Shown here piece after piece: positions 16,332 to 25,755 of a stretch of 64,000 nucleotides of DNA. The translations under genes and the position numbers were made by a program. Position 1 is the stretch's first letter. Every line of letters starts with the position of its first letter. The notes under the pieces were generated by a model. It worked only from the letters and a program-made list of their open reading frames with translations, was not told the DNA's origin and ran no database searches. The stretch covers positions 11,687 through 75,686 of the forward strand of contig CABUKD010000002.1 of NCBI GenBank assembly GCA_902492105.1, given 5' to 3'. This DNA comes from an uncultured Clostridium sp. GTDB taxonomy: Bacteria; Bacillota; Clostridia; TANB77; CAG-508.

Positions 16332-16385
16332 TTAAATGTTAACTCTCTCTCTCTCTCTCTCTCTTAGTGTTTCAATGTTTTTCAA
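16332..16385 (-). CDS. Micro-ORF 2, Arg-Glu repeat leader peptide (17 aa, TTG start)
   Basis: Reading (M)KNIETLRERERERVNI from a TTG at 16383-16385, five bases after GAGGA. The run RERERER is encoded by (AG)11 and the frame ends GTT AAC ATT TAA, matching the ends of micro-ORFs 3 and 4. The start codon differs from the ATG of the others, but frame, position and peptide pattern agree. A regulatory leader peptide is inferred. Confidence 0.45.
   Translation of the reverse strand: MKNIETLRERERERVNI
16343..16364. repeat. (CT)11 / (AG)11 microsatellite, cassette 2
   Basis: Eleven perfect dinucleotide units, part of micro-ORF 2. Confidence 0.95.
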
Positions 16386-16421
16386 TTTTATCCTCTTTTC
16401 TTTTACTTTTTTACTATTTTT

Positions 16422-16450
16422 AGTATAATATAACTTTATTTTATTTGCAA
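16422..16450 (-). promoter_or_regulatory. P1 promoter of leader cassette 2
   Basis: TTGCAA (16445-16450) and TATACT (16422-16427), spacing 17, minus strand. It diverges from the XRE regulator gene. Confidence 0.75.
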
Positions 16451-16503
16451 TAGTTTTACTATTTTTTCCTTATTATAATTAATATGACATTTAGTGTCAA
16501 TAC

Positions 16504-16532
16504 AAAATTATGACAATCTATGACATAATTTT
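16504..16532. promoter_or_regulatory. Inverted repeat before the XRE regulator, candidate operator
   Basis: AAAATTATG (16504-16512) and CATAATTTT (16524-16532) are exact inverted repeats 11 bases apart. TGACA is repeated nearby. The site lies between P1 of cassette 2 and the start of a small helix-turn-helix protein, where autoregulation would be expected. Confidence 0.4.
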
Positions 16533-16548
16533 AGTGGTGATAATATAT

Positions 16549-16758
16549 ATGATAAGTGAGAAAAGAAAGCAACTAGGTTATACACAAGAAAAAATGGCTT
16601 TATTGCTGAATATTAGCTTAAGGCAATATGTTAGAATAGATAAAGAAATTTGTTTTCCACGAGTCGATATATTAGAAAAGTTAATTCATACATTAAGTTT
16701 AATCAATGAAGAAATAGGACAATATGTTCATGAATTTATACAAAAAAAGTCAGGCTAG
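16549..16758 (+). CDS. Small XRE-type helix-turn-helix regulator
   Basis: A 69-residue single-domain protein from ATG at 16549 (MISEKRKQLGYTQEK). A frame extends upstream, but the preferred start follows GGTGAT. The helix-turn-helix reads KRKQLGYTQEKMALLLNISLRQYVRIDKE, the Cro/C1 pattern, with a further helix pair after it and no other domain. It is the only plus-strand gene here and diverges from the P1 promoter of prepilin-like gene 2, so control of that cassette is plausible but not shown. Its stop codon overlaps the end of spoIIE on the other strand by four bases. Confidence 0.75.
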   Translation: MISEKRKQLGYTQEKMALLLNISLRQYVRIDKEICFPRVDILEKLIHTLSLINEEIGQYVHEFIQKKSG

Positions 16759-16769
16759 GCTGACTTTTT
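16744..16769. terminator. Bidirectional terminator formed by two overlapping stop regions
   Basis: AAAAAGTCAG/CTGACTTTTT around GCTAGG. The hairpin contains both stop codons of the convergent XRE and spoIIE genes and is flanked by A and T runs for both directions. Confidence 0.75.
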
Positions 16770-19262
16770 CTTATTTACTTTTGCTACAATTACGGTCATG
16801 TCGTCTTTTTGCATTCCAAATTGATGGTCTACTGCTTCATTTACAATCATGTTTGCAATTTGTTGTGCATCATCAGTTTGTATGTCTTCTAACAAATATT
16901 TTACCCATAATTCTTTGTTAATGTATTCTTGATTGGCATCTATAATGCCATCTGTACACATTACTATAATATCTCCATCTTCTAAATCATAGTCATAAAC
17001 AACTAAGTCATTTTGCTCTAAAATGCCTGTTGGAAGTGTTACAGATTTTAGTAATTGTACTTCTTTATTTCGTTTAATAAAGGTAGGACATGCCCCATTT
17101 TTAATAAATTCCATATTACCTGCATATAGGTCTAGAATTTGTAAGTCTAGTGTAGCATACATGTCTTCTTTGGAATTTGCTACTAAGGTAGAGTTGATTA
17201 GTTTTAAGGATACTTCTTTATCAAATCCTGCTTTTAATAGTCTTTCTAGCATCTTTAATGCTATTTTGCTACTTTTCATAGCTTCTGGTCCTGATCCCAT
17301 TCCATCACTTAGTGCTAATAAATATTTGCCATCTTCTAGCTTTGTTTCTACATGGCTATCTCCAGAAACAGGTGAGCCCACTTTAGTAGTTGTTGCTACT
17401 CCTACTTGTAATTTGTATTTATCTTCTGAATAATAAGTAAATTTACAAGATGTTTTTTGTTCTCTTAATCCACATTCTTGTCCTTGTATACTAAATTTAT
17501 CTTGTAATACTTTTTCCAAAATTCTAGCAATTTTCTTAATAGCACATTGTTTTCCTTCTATATCATCACAAAGAGAAGTATATACTTCTACAAAATATCT
17601 GCCTGAAGAGTTTTGTTTTATTTTTATTTGCTCAATATTTTCAATTTCTTTTTGTTTTAGTAAATTTAAAATTTCTTGCTTTTGCATCGCAAATGGGTCT
17701 TTTTCTTCTTGTTTCATCTCTTCTACCATTTGTGAAATAGCTTCTGATACACCTTCTAGTTGAGAAGATACATTCTTTTTGTTTTCTTCTAATTTTCTTT
17801 TCCAAATAAAGTTTACTTTGCTAATACGATAAGAATAGTTAATTGCTTTTATCATTTGAGAAACATCTTCCATGGCCTGTCCATTTTTTTCTTCTAGTCC
17901 CATAATGTATTGGTTATGATGTTCTAAAATAGCTACTAATTCTTTTTCTGTAATTATTTCATTTTTTAATAAATGGTGGAAAATTTCATCTATAATACCA
18001 TCTTCATTTTCTGCAATTGGTTCATACACTAAATTATTTTCCAATGCTTCTAGATTTAATTCTAGTTCTTGTTTAAAAATTTCTTCATTAGAAGTTTCTT
18101 GTTGCTGAATATCTTTTTCTTCTAACACTGTGCTTGCTGCTTCTTCATAGCTTTTTGCCAAATCACTAATGGTTTCTGACATACTATTTAGTTTGAAAAT
18201 AGTATCTTGATTTTCTGTTAATCTTCTCTCTGTAGTTTCTGGAAGTAATTTATGTTTTCCATATAAGTCTTCAATATTAATTTCAAATCTTTTTGGTACT
18301 GCTAAAAGTCCTAAAGAAGCAATTAAAATTTCTTGGATTAAAATAACAGGTACCGTATTGCCATTTGCTACATAAGTTAGAATAATATTTCCTAAAATAA
18401 AACCTGCTATAACCCCAATTCTTCCTAAACGATAAAATACCCCTGCAATAAGTCCAGAAATAGCATAAGAAGCTACCATAATAGGTTCTCCATTTCCAAT
18501 AATACCAAGTACTACACCAATGGTAATTCCTCCCGTTGCTCCCACTAACATACCGTTTTTCCAGCCTAAAATTAGGACAAGTAAAATACTTAAAATATTA
18601 CGCAAACTATAACCAAAAATAGTAAAATCTCCTAAAGCGCATAAACTAATGGTAAGAAGTAAACTAGTTCCCATTACTTCTTCTATAGAAAATACCTTTT
18701 TGTTTCCAAATTCTCTTATCATTAAAATGGAATTACTAAAAATTTTGTAAAATACATAACTTGCAATAGAAAGAGCAATACTAGTTAAAAAGTCATACAT
18801 ATAAAAGGTGCTAAAAAACATTGGCACAATTTGTACCATAAGTACAGCTAACAATAAGTGAATACCTAGTCTTCTTTCTTCGTTTACCCCTTCTTGTTCT
18901 TTTGGTCTTTTTAGTAAAATAAAAACGAAAAATACTAGAGTAGTTAAAAAATAAATTAATAAGCTATTGGTGCCAAAAGAAATAAAAGTACCTATTAAAG
19001 TTAATATATATACAATTCCTATAGGCATACGGTTACTAAGCATAGCTGCTAAAAAGCTAATAGCAAATGGGCTAATACTTAAAATAAAGTTTTGACTACG
19101 AAAGCCAACCATAGAAATCATAAATGCTATTACATAAATAGCAATATTTTGGAAGCTAAATAAATCCTTTAAAATTGTTTTTATATTCTTTTTATTTATT
19201 TTTCTTTGTTCTTCGTTTTGTTCTTGTTCTACATTAAAATCTTTTTGTATATTTTGAAACAC
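16755..19262 (-). CDS. spoIIE: Stage II sporulation protein E (PP2C phosphatase)
   Basis: An 835-residue membrane phosphatase. About ten membrane segments fill residues 38-320, a long cytoplasmic regulatory region with coiled-coil character follows (about 330-590), and a PP2C/SpoIIE phosphatase domain ends the protein (about 600-830). The phosphatase has metal-binding signatures in KYLLALSDGMGSGPEAM and DIIVMCTDGIID. SpoIIE sits at the polar septum and dephosphorylates SpoIIAA, which frees sigma-F in the forespore. The start is a GTG at 19262 after AGGGGTGAT. Its presence shows a genuine endospore former. A promoter with a possible Spo0A-box neighbour is upstream. Confidence 0.95.
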   Translation of the reverse strand: MFQNIQKDFNVEQEQNEEQRKINKKNIKTILKDLFSFQNIAIYVIAFMISMVGFRSQNFILSISPFAISFLAAMLSNRMPIGIVYILTLIGTFISFGTNSLLIYFLTTLVFFVFILLKRPKEQEGVNEERRLGIHLLLAVLMVQIVPMFFSTFYMYDFLTSIALSIASYVFYKIFSNSILMIREFGNKKVFSIEEVMGTSLLLTISLCALGDFTIFGYSLRNILSILLVLILGWKNGMLVGATGGITIGVVLGIIGNGEPIMVASYAISGLIAGVFYRLGRIGVIAGFILGNIILTYVANGNTVPVILIQEILIASLGLLAVPKRFEINIEDLYGKHKLLPETTERRLTENQDTIFKLNSMSETISDLAKSYEEAASTVLEEKDIQQQETSNEEIFKQELELNLEALENNLVYEPIAENEDGIIDEIFHHLLKNEIITEKELVAILEHHNQYIMGLEEKNGQAMEDVSQMIKAINYSYRISKVNFIWKRKLEENKKNVSSQLEGVSEAISQMVEEMKQEEKDPFAMQKQEILNLLKQKEIENIEQIKIKQNSSGRYFVEVYTSLCDDIEGKQCAIKKIARILEKVLQDKFSIQGQECGLREQKTSCKFTYYSEDKYKLQVGVATTTKVGSPVSGDSHVETKLEDGKYLLALSDGMGSGPEAMKSSKIALKMLERLLKAGFDKEVSLKLINSTLVANSKEDMYATLDLQILDLYAGNMEFIKNGACPTFIKRNKEVQLLKSVTLPTGILEQNDLVVYDYDLEDGDIIVMCTDGIIDANQEYINKELWVKYLLEDIQTDDAQQIANMIVNEAVDHQFGMQKDDMTVIVAKVNKKKSA

Positions 19263-19416
19263 TTTCCCATCACCCCTACTTTTTTAATTTGTATCTCTAT
19301 TGTAGTACAAGCTATTTAAATTTTTTGTCGTTTTGGATACTAAAATTAAAAAAGTTTTCTCTCTTTTTTGCCATCTTTTGTGTTCTTTTTTCTTTTTTAA
19401 ACTTTTTCTTTCTACT

Positions 19417-19445
19417 ATTTTATCGTAAATTGTGGGAAAATACAA
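19417..19445 (-). promoter_or_regulatory. Candidate sigma-A promoter of spoIIE
   Basis: TTGTAT (19440-19445) and TAAAAT (19417-19422), spacing 17, minus strand. A TTGTCGTT at about 19325-19332 (plus strand) resembles the Spo0A box TTGTCGAA in six of eight positions but lies downstream of this promoter. Confidence 0.45.
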
Positions 19446-19467
19446 TATTTTTATGAATTAAATAAAT

Positions 19468-20049
19468 CTATATTTTTTTTGCAATAACATCGTATATATG
19501 CCAATGTTTTTCTTCTCCTGATACTATCTTTACATCTTTTTCAATTTCATTAAATTGAATTAATTCAAAATCAGTAAATAAATCTTTTACTTCATTTTCA
19601 GATAAAAATATTAAATATTTCTTCTGTTTTACCCATGAATCCTTTTTGCCAAAAAAATTCCCAACAAAATATCCTCCTTTTAATAAAGAGTTATTAATCT
19701 TATTCCAAATAAAATTGAAATATTCTTTTTTTGAAAAGGGTAAACTAAAATTAGCTACAATTAAATTTGCTTTTGGTAAATTCATTTTTCCAAACACAGA
19801 TTTCAAAAATTTAAATCTTCGTTGTTCTTCTTTGGTTAGTTGTTCCTTAATTATAGCTTCAGTATCTTCTTTATCAATAGCTAAAACGTTCCAATTATAT
19901 TTTAACAAAGCTATAGTATCTCGACCAGCGCCACAGCCTAAATCTATAGCTGTCGTTGGATCTATATTTAATTTTAAAAAATTTACTACATTTGCATGTG
20001 GTCTTGAATTTTTTGTAATATTATAATATTTTTCTATGCTATTCTCCAT
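19468..20049 (-). CDS. Class I SAM-dependent methyltransferase
   Basis: A 193-residue methyltransferase. Motif I, TAIDLGCGAGRDTIALL (about residues 34-50), binds S-adenosylmethionine; the acidic end of strand two is VLAIDKED, and strand four reads ANLIVANFSLPF. The pattern is closest to the small TehB-like group. The substrate is unknown. The start ATG follows AGGAGG. It lies just after a truncated acetyltransferase gene on the same strand, in a stretch that also has another gene relic, which suggests an eroded, possibly imported segment. Confidence 0.85.
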   Translation of the reverse strand: MENSIEKYYNITKNSRPHANVVNFLKLNIDPTTAIDLGCGAGRDTIALLKYNWNVLAIDKEDTEAIIKEQLTKEEQRRFKFLKSVFGKMNLPKANLIVANFSLPFSKKEYFNFIWNKINNSLLKGGYFVGNFFGKKDSWVKQKKYLIFLSENEVKDLFTDFELIQFNEIEKDVKIVSGEEKHWHIYDVIAKKI

Positions 20050-20070
20050 AGATTTTCCTCCTTTAATAAA

Positions 20071-20202
20071 TTACTGAATTTTTAGTTCAAATCTTAAATT
20101 TTTGATACTCATACCCAAATTTTTATAAAATTTTATAGCATTTTCATTAAATCCCCATACCACAAGTTCTATATTATCAATATTTTTTTCTTTTTCATCC
20201 AT
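20071..20202 (-). pseudogene. C-terminal fragment of a GNAT acetyltransferase
   Basis: A 43-residue frame (MDEKEKNIDNIELVVWGF then NENAIKFYKNLGMSIKNLRFELKIQ) matches only the end of GNAT N-acetyltransferases, where N-x-x-A-x-x-F-Y-x-x-x-G-M is the hallmark of the last helix, followed by the final strand. It has its own ATG and GGAG site, so it may be translated, but it lacks the acetyl-CoA-binding core. Best read as a truncated remnant. Confidence 0.65.
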
Positions 20203-20235
20203 TTCTATTTCTCCAATCTATTTCTTATTTTGATA

Positions 20236-20370
20236 TTATAATTGTTTATTATTCTCAATCCAATTACAAAAATCTTCTTTTGTTATTTTAGTATCTCTAT
20301 ACAATTTCAATTGGTCTCTTACTTTGTCTTTCCATATTTTAAATTCTTTTTTATGTTTAATATTTTTCTA
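20236..20370 (-). pseudogene. Gene relic without start codon
   Basis: An open stretch reading KHKKEFKIWKDKVRDQL and then KLYRDTKITKEDFCNWIENNKQL before TAA. It looks like the C-terminal end of a real, charged protein, but a stop codon just upstream cuts it off and there is no start. The family is not recognised. Confidence 0.35.
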
Positions 20371-20411
20371 ATATTATAGCATTTTTTCAACTATTTTTCA
20401 TTATAAATTGA

Positions 20412-20456
20412 AAAAAAGATGAATTGTAATTTTATTATTTACAATTCATCTTTTTT
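20412..20456 (-). terminator. Terminator of the A1-B1 operon
   Basis: An 18-bp stem (20412-20429 with 20439-20456) containing GATGAATTGTAA/TTACAATTCATC, flanked by A and T runs, 29 bases after the stop of the giant surface gene B1. It can work on both strands. Confidence 0.85.
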
Positions 20457-20484
20457 ACAATTAGCTTCAATTACTTTTTCAAAA

Positions 20485-23400
20485 CTACTTCTTTTTCATA
20501 ACCTTTTTCTTAATAACCACAATTCCAGCAACAAGAAGTATTCCTACTAAAATTCCAATTCCATAATATAAGTATGCTTGTCCAAATGGTGGTAATATCA
20601 CTACCTTTTCTGCTCTACTACTATCTACTTCTGTTGGAGTTTTGGTTGGATCTTGATTTCCTACTACAGAATATGCCATTCTTCTTCCTGCAGTATTAGA
20701 AGTTTGTACAATTTCGGCAATATTTTCATAGGTTTTATCATCTTGGCTGTCGCTAGTAGTAATTAATTGTGTAAGGATTAATTGTTTGCTTACTTTTTCT
20801 CCTGGTTTTAAACTATTAGATAATTGTTCTGTTTGTAAAATAGTATTATAAGAACCAATTTGTTCTGTTAAACTATTATTTACTAATCTGTCATTAATAT
20901 GTGCATTATCATTATTGGTTAAGTCATTTGTATTAACTACTTTCCATCCTTCATTGTCCGTTTCTCTATATTGTAAATTATTTGCTACATAGTCTAATAC
21001 TAAGTTTGCAGTTGTAGTTACTTTACTTTCTTCAGATGCACCTGTTGCTTTGTAGTAGAAGTCTTTGCCTGTATAATCTGTTTCGCCAGCATTGGTTACT
21101 GTTAATTCATATGTAATTTGAATCGTTGCACCATGCATTAGTTCTACATCTAGTATTGGTTGGATTAATCCGTTTTGCCCACCTTGGTATAAACTTGCAA
21201 TTAATTTATCAATTTCGGTTCTGTATGAATAACGGTTGTAGTTTACATCTTCCTTACTTTCCTCATAATATGCTTCATATTGATCTTTGTCCATTTTACT
21301 ACTTAAGTCATAAGGCTTGCCAGATACCCAAATTAAGTTTGGAACTGACTTACTTGCATCAAATGCAATGTTTCCATTAGCTAAAGTGATTTTTACATTA
21401 CTTACTTTTTTGTCTAAAGTAAGCTGTGCTTTTGGTCTTTCGGTAAGTCCAAAGTCTACACAATTTAATGTATAATTTCCATTTTTGTCATTATTGTATA
21501 AGTATTTATCTGTTCCATTACTTTGGCTATTTAAACCATCTGTATTGGTTCTGTTATATTCTCCTTCTATTACAATAATAGCAGTTTGCGCAGTCATATG
21601 TGTATTTTGCATTAATTCTTGTACCAAGCTATTATCAATAGAAGCCATATATGGTGATGCTAAAACTTCTGCTTTATGGTTATTTACATTAGAAGTACTA
21701 TAAGCATTTACATTGGTTCTACCTTGATATGTTTCGTTTTGGTAGTTAGTTTTACTATTCTGTGTTCTTCCAGTATTGATGGTTTGATTTTCCCATAAAT
21801 CTTTTGCATCTGATAAGTCTGTTTTTCCATTTGCGCTTAGTTCGTCTGCTTTTTGAATATTGTAATATTCATCTGTATAGTTTGCAATAGATTGGTTATT
21901 TTTTAGGTCTTGTTGATATACAGTTGATTTAAAGTCTTGACCATTGTAGGATACTGCATTTTTGCCACCATTGTTAGCAGTTAAAACGGTTTCTTGGTTA
22001 TTTCCATATTGAAATCTTACCACATAGTTACCTGGTATAAAGTCACTAAATTCATAATATCCCTTTTCATTTGTCGTCGTTGTTTGCCATACATATTCTT
22101 TACCATCTTTCATGATCTCTACTAGTTCTACAGTAACTCCTGCAATTCCAATTTCGTCTTTTTGTCTAATACCATCTCCTAAAACGGATTTGCTTATAGA
22201 TTGTGTTCTTTCATCTTCCCAAGCAGTACCATTTATTTTACGAATAGCACTTTGCTCTAAGTATACTTTAATGCTTTTTGCTCTATCAGTATCATCTTCA
22301 AAGTTCTTTTCGTATTTTTCACCTTCTAAATCATCTAAGCTTAAGTTTCCTGGTGTTGAGTTATTATCGATAATTCCTGCAGGTGTTTTATTATTTTTGA
22401 TTGTTTGTTTATTTGGAAGTTTTTCTCCTTCTGCATAATAGTTTTCGTAGCCATTAATTTCTGCATAATTTTCTTTTAAACTTTGGTCGTTATCTATAAT
22501 AACTGGTCCTTGATTATCTGAATTTACTTTAAATGTTAAGTAAATATAAGCATTTTCTCCTGTTGCTAGTTTTTTACCATCTAATCCACGAACATAAACT
22601 GAGTTTAGTTCTTCTTCTATATCTTGTTTAGAATCTTCTCCATAAATACTATCTCCACAGTAGTTTCCATTTCTGTCTTCACTAATTCCATAACTACTGT
22701 TAATGTTTCTAGCATAGGCAATTTGGCTTAAATCTAAGTTATGTATCATATTATAGTAGGCTTCATCTGTAATTGCTACTTTTTCGTTGCCATCTCTATT
22801 ACTATCTTTATACATTACCCAAGATAAGTCTGGCATATAGGTATAATCTTTATCATAGTAGTCTACTACTTCTGTAATTTCATTTAGAATATTTTGTGAA
22901 GAGTTTCTAATGGTAATTTTATAAGTTACATATAATTCTAAATTACTTCCATAAAGGTTGGTATCTTCTGCTCTATATTCATAATCTGCTGGGTATAATT
23001 CTCTATTATAGTTTGTTCCATAATAGTTGTAGTAGTCTTGCATTCTGATTTGAATTTCCCAATATTTATCATCTTCTGAACGTTTATCATATTCATATAC
23101 TTCTGTTTTTCCATTAATTTTGGTTGCTGCACGATAAATATCTTTTCTTAAAGATAAATTATTTTCTTGTCTTCTCCATAAGCCGGCATTTACATAGTAT
23201 TGACCATCATAAATTGGTGGTTTTGTACCTACTCCTGGAATTACCATTTTTTTATTGCCAATTACAAAGTCATCATATACAGGGTATAGGTCTATTTCTC
23301 CATCTTCAAAAGGAGAACCAGTATAAGCTTGCATTTTACAATCTTCTATAAATTGTAGTTTTTTCCAAAGTTCTTCTTTTTGCTTTGCTGTTCTTGCAAA

Positions 23401-25674
23401 ATCATTTACAATATCTTCATAGATGTCAAGCATTGCTCTTTCATCTGGATATTCTAAATAGCGATCCATATATCTTTGGATTTTTTTACTAATTTCGCCT
23501 TCTTGAATTTTGTCTGTTTCTACAATGTTGCCTTTTCTGTCGATTTTGTAAAATCCATCTATTAGTTGTACATCAGTCTGTTCATATTCTCCATCTTCGT
23601 TTAGGGTAAATCCCATTAAATCATTAATAGAAAATGTTTCATTATAGTAGTTTCTACCATCTTTTAATAACTCTCCGCTTCTTAAAGAATTGCTAGAAAT
23701 ATAGTTTTTTGGTGCTGAACCAATTTCTTCAAATTGTTCATTATATTCTTCCCTTGTCATTTCTAGTTTTGTATCATTTTCCCCACCATCTTGTAATTCA
23801 GTTACTTTAGAGGTAGCTTCCCAAATTTCGGTATTATATAGTTTGGCATTATATACCATGTCTGTTACAGAATCTTGGTGTACTAGGTTTCCATTCTTTT
23901 TTTGGTCAGTTACTAAATATTCTGTTGGTAAATAAATTTGGCCATTATATTCAAATGTGACATAATATTTGCTTTCAGAATTTAATCCATCAAATTCATA
24001 ATATCCATTTTCGTCTGTTAAGGTTGGGTTCATTCTATAAGCAATTTCTCTATCTGTTAAACTTTCTTTATCTGCTTCAGATAATAGGTCTGCTACATAA
24101 CTTACTAATTTGCCATTTCTATATTGTAAATTTCCATTTTCATCTAATGGACATTCATATAAAGTAACTTTTACATTTGGAAGTACTCTATCATTTGCCT
24201 CTCCATTATATAAATCAGAGTGAATACCATCTGCTATATTTTGTTTGGTATCTTTTACATCTTCCCATACATAACCACCTAAATTCATGGTGATATCTAA
24301 TTTTTGGTCTCCTCCACCAGTTAAATTAATAGTTAGTTTGTATAGGTTTCTTTCTCCCCAAGCATCCATCATAAATTGTTGTGGTACAGGATATTCTGTT
24401 ACTTTCCAACGATAGTTTACGCTACAAGAAGTTAAATCTCCGTCTTTGTTATAACTATCGTGGTGTCCTGTTTCAATTGGTGTTGCTACTAATTGGTGTC
24501 CTTCTAATTCACAAGCAATAGCATAAGTAGTCATATAGGAATACTCTACACTAATGTCTATATATCTTACTGCATCATTGCTGTCTAATACTCCTTGGTT
24601 TGGATTTTCTATTTTTAAGTAAAATTCTTGTCCACTTACTGGGTAAGATTGCTCTGTTCTATCTACATATCCTTCTTCTTCTAATGGTGTAAAAAAGTCT
24701 AATTTCTTTTCTTCTCCATTTTGGATATAGCTTATAATGTTAGCATCTTTAATATATTGCGTTTTATCTTTATCATTGTAACCTTTTACTGTCATGTTAG
24801 AAATTCCTGCAAATTTAGCAGTAGCAGAATTTCCTTCTACATAATCCATTTTATATGGTCCAATAATTAAGTATTGTTCTTCTTGATTTACATTGATTTG
24901 TACCTTTTCTGTTGTGGTTTCTTTAATTGGATTATCTACATTATTTTTTAGTTCTTCTTCATAATCTCTATAATCCATAGATTCTTCTTTTAATTGTTCT
25001 GCCATATCTAGATAAGTAAATTTTGCTCCACTTGCTTCAAAAGATTCTCCTCTATTTACTTCCATATTAAGCCAAATAGCTACTTGTTTTACTTCTTGGC
25101 TAATGTTTTCTCCCTTTTTAAAATAAGTAGTAGATTTTCCATATACATAGCTTCCATCTGTTGGTGCAATAAAGTTATTTGGTGCAGTTACTGTATAAGC
25201 ACCTGATGGTACTAGTTCTGTGTGATTATTGACACAAATATAATAGGTATTGGAATAACGTTTTGCAGGTAAGGAAGCTTTGTGAGAACCTGAACTTACA
25301 CTACCTGTTGTTCCATCTAGTGCTTTAATAGTAGCTACTAGATTTTCGTTCATTTCTACTGATACTCCTTTTTGGATACAGTAAAGCTGAATATCTCCAA
25401 TGGAAGGACAAAATACTTTATTTACTTGGCTTGGTAATGCTTCATAATAGAAACTTCCATTTTGATAAAAAGCTGGGCTATCGTGAGCACCTTGTGTAAC
25501 TAGAGTTCCATCTGCTACAGAGCCATTTACTGCTAAAGCTTCTTTAGTAAGTTTTGCAACTTGTTGTATTGGGCTTTCTTCATATTTTATCAAAGAAGAA
25601 ATAGTAACAACTAATGCGACAAATAAAAGTATAAGACCCAATACGAAAAGTGTAATTTTTCTTTTACCTTTCAT
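20485..25674 (-). CDS. Giant SdrD B-like surface protein B1
   Basis: A 1729-residue predicted surface protein. The N-terminal membrane segment or signal is at residues 6-28. Two SdrD B-like/Cna-B-like beta-sandwich regions are clear. One is near 465-600 (GGYVWEDVKD, LPNVKVTLYE, TDENGYYEFDGL) and one near 1150-1235 (INGTAWEDERT, IAGVTVELVE, TNEKGYYEFSDF). DUF11-like segments lie towards the C-terminus (ITYELTVTNAGETDYTGK). The protein ends with AEKVVILPPFGQAYLY, a membrane helix and a Lys tail, which resembles a tripartite sorting signal but has no LPXTG. It is the second gene of operon A1-B1 and paralogous to B2. It is probably a wall- or membrane-anchored adhesin. Confidence 0.8.
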   Translation of the reverse strand: MKGKRKITLFVLGLILLFVALVVTISSLIKYEESPIQQVAKLTKEALAVNGSVADGTLVTQGAHDSPAFYQNGSFYYEALPSQVNKVFCPSIGDIQLYCIQKGVSVEMNENLVATIKALDGTTGSVSSGSHKASLPAKRYSNTYYICVNNHTELVPSGAYTVTAPNNFIAPTDGSYVYGKSTTYFKKGENISQEVKQVAIWLNMEVNRGESFEASGAKFTYLDMAEQLKEESMDYRDYEEELKNNVDNPIKETTTEKVQINVNQEEQYLIIGPYKMDYVEGNSATAKFAGISNMTVKGYNDKDKTQYIKDANIISYIQNGEEKKLDFFTPLEEEGYVDRTEQSYPVSGQEFYLKIENPNQGVLDSNDAVRYIDISVEYSYMTTYAIACELEGHQLVATPIETGHHDSYNKDGDLTSCSVNYRWKVTEYPVPQQFMMDAWGERNLYKLTINLTGGGDQKLDITMNLGGYVWEDVKDTKQNIADGIHSDLYNGEANDRVLPNVKVTLYECPLDENGNLQYRNGKLVSYVADLLSEADKESLTDREIAYRMNPTLTDENGYYEFDGLNSESKYYVTFEYNGQIYLPTEYLVTDQKKNGNLVHQDSVTDMVYNAKLYNTEIWEATSKVTELQDGGENDTKLEMTREEYNEQFEEIGSAPKNYISSNSLRSGELLKDGRNYYNETFSINDLMGFTLNEDGEYEQTDVQLIDGFYKIDRKGNIVETDKIQEGEISKKIQRYMDRYLEYPDERAMLDIYEDIVNDFARTAKQKEELWKKLQFIEDCKMQAYTGSPFEDGEIDLYPVYDDFVIGNKKMVIPGVGTKPPIYDGQYYVNAGLWRRQENNLSLRKDIYRAATKINGKTEVYEYDKRSEDDKYWEIQIRMQDYYNYYGTNYNRELYPADYEYRAEDTNLYGSNLELYVTYKITIRNSSQNILNEITEVVDYYDKDYTYMPDLSWVMYKDSNRDGNEKVAITDEAYYNMIHNLDLSQIAYARNINSSYGISEDRNGNYCGDSIYGEDSKQDIEEELNSVYVRGLDGKKLATGENAYIYLTFKVNSDNQGPVIIDNDQSLKENYAEINGYENYYAEGEKLPNKQTIKNNKTPAGIIDNNSTPGNLSLDDLEGEKYEKNFEDDTDRAKSIKVYLEQSAIRKINGTAWEDERTQSISKSVLGDGIRQKDEIGIAGVTVELVEIMKDGKEYVWQTTTTNEKGYYEFSDFIPGNYVVRFQYGNNQETVLTANNGGKNAVSYNGQDFKSTVYQQDLKNNQSIANYTDEYYNIQKADELSANGKTDLSDAKDLWENQTINTGRTQNSKTNYQNETYQGRTNVNAYSTSNVNNHKAEVLASPYMASIDNSLVQELMQNTHMTAQTAIIVIEGEYNRTNTDGLNSQSNGTDKYLYNNDKNGNYTLNCVDFGLTERPKAQLTLDKKVSNVKITLANGNIAFDASKSVPNLIWVSGKPYDLSSKMDKDQYEAYYEESKEDVNYNRYSYRTEIDKLIASLYQGGQNGLIQPILDVELMHGATIQITYELTVTNAGETDYTGKDFYYKATGASEESKVTTTANLVLDYVANNLQYRETDNEGWKVVNTNDLTNNDNAHINDRLVNNSLTEQIGSYNTILQTEQLSNSLKPGEKVSKQLILTQLITTSDSQDDKTYENIAEIVQTSNTAGRRMAYSVVGNQDPTKTPTEVDSSRAEKVVILPPFGQAYLYYGIGILVGILLVAGIVVIKKKVMKKK

Positions 25675-25710
25675 TTTTAATCATATTCCTTTCTTAAGGT
25701 TCAATCTTGA

Positions 25711-25740
25711 TTGAAAAAGAATTTTGTAATTCTTTTTCAA
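25711..25740 (-). other. Hairpin between A1 and B1
   Basis: A perfect 13-bp stem TTGAAAAAGAATT/AATTCTTTTTCAA with a 4-base loop in the 81-base gap between the two giant genes. There is no T-run, so it is more likely an mRNA-stability or processing element than a full terminator. Confidence 0.5.
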
Positions 25741-25755
25741 CCTCTCCCTCTCCTT

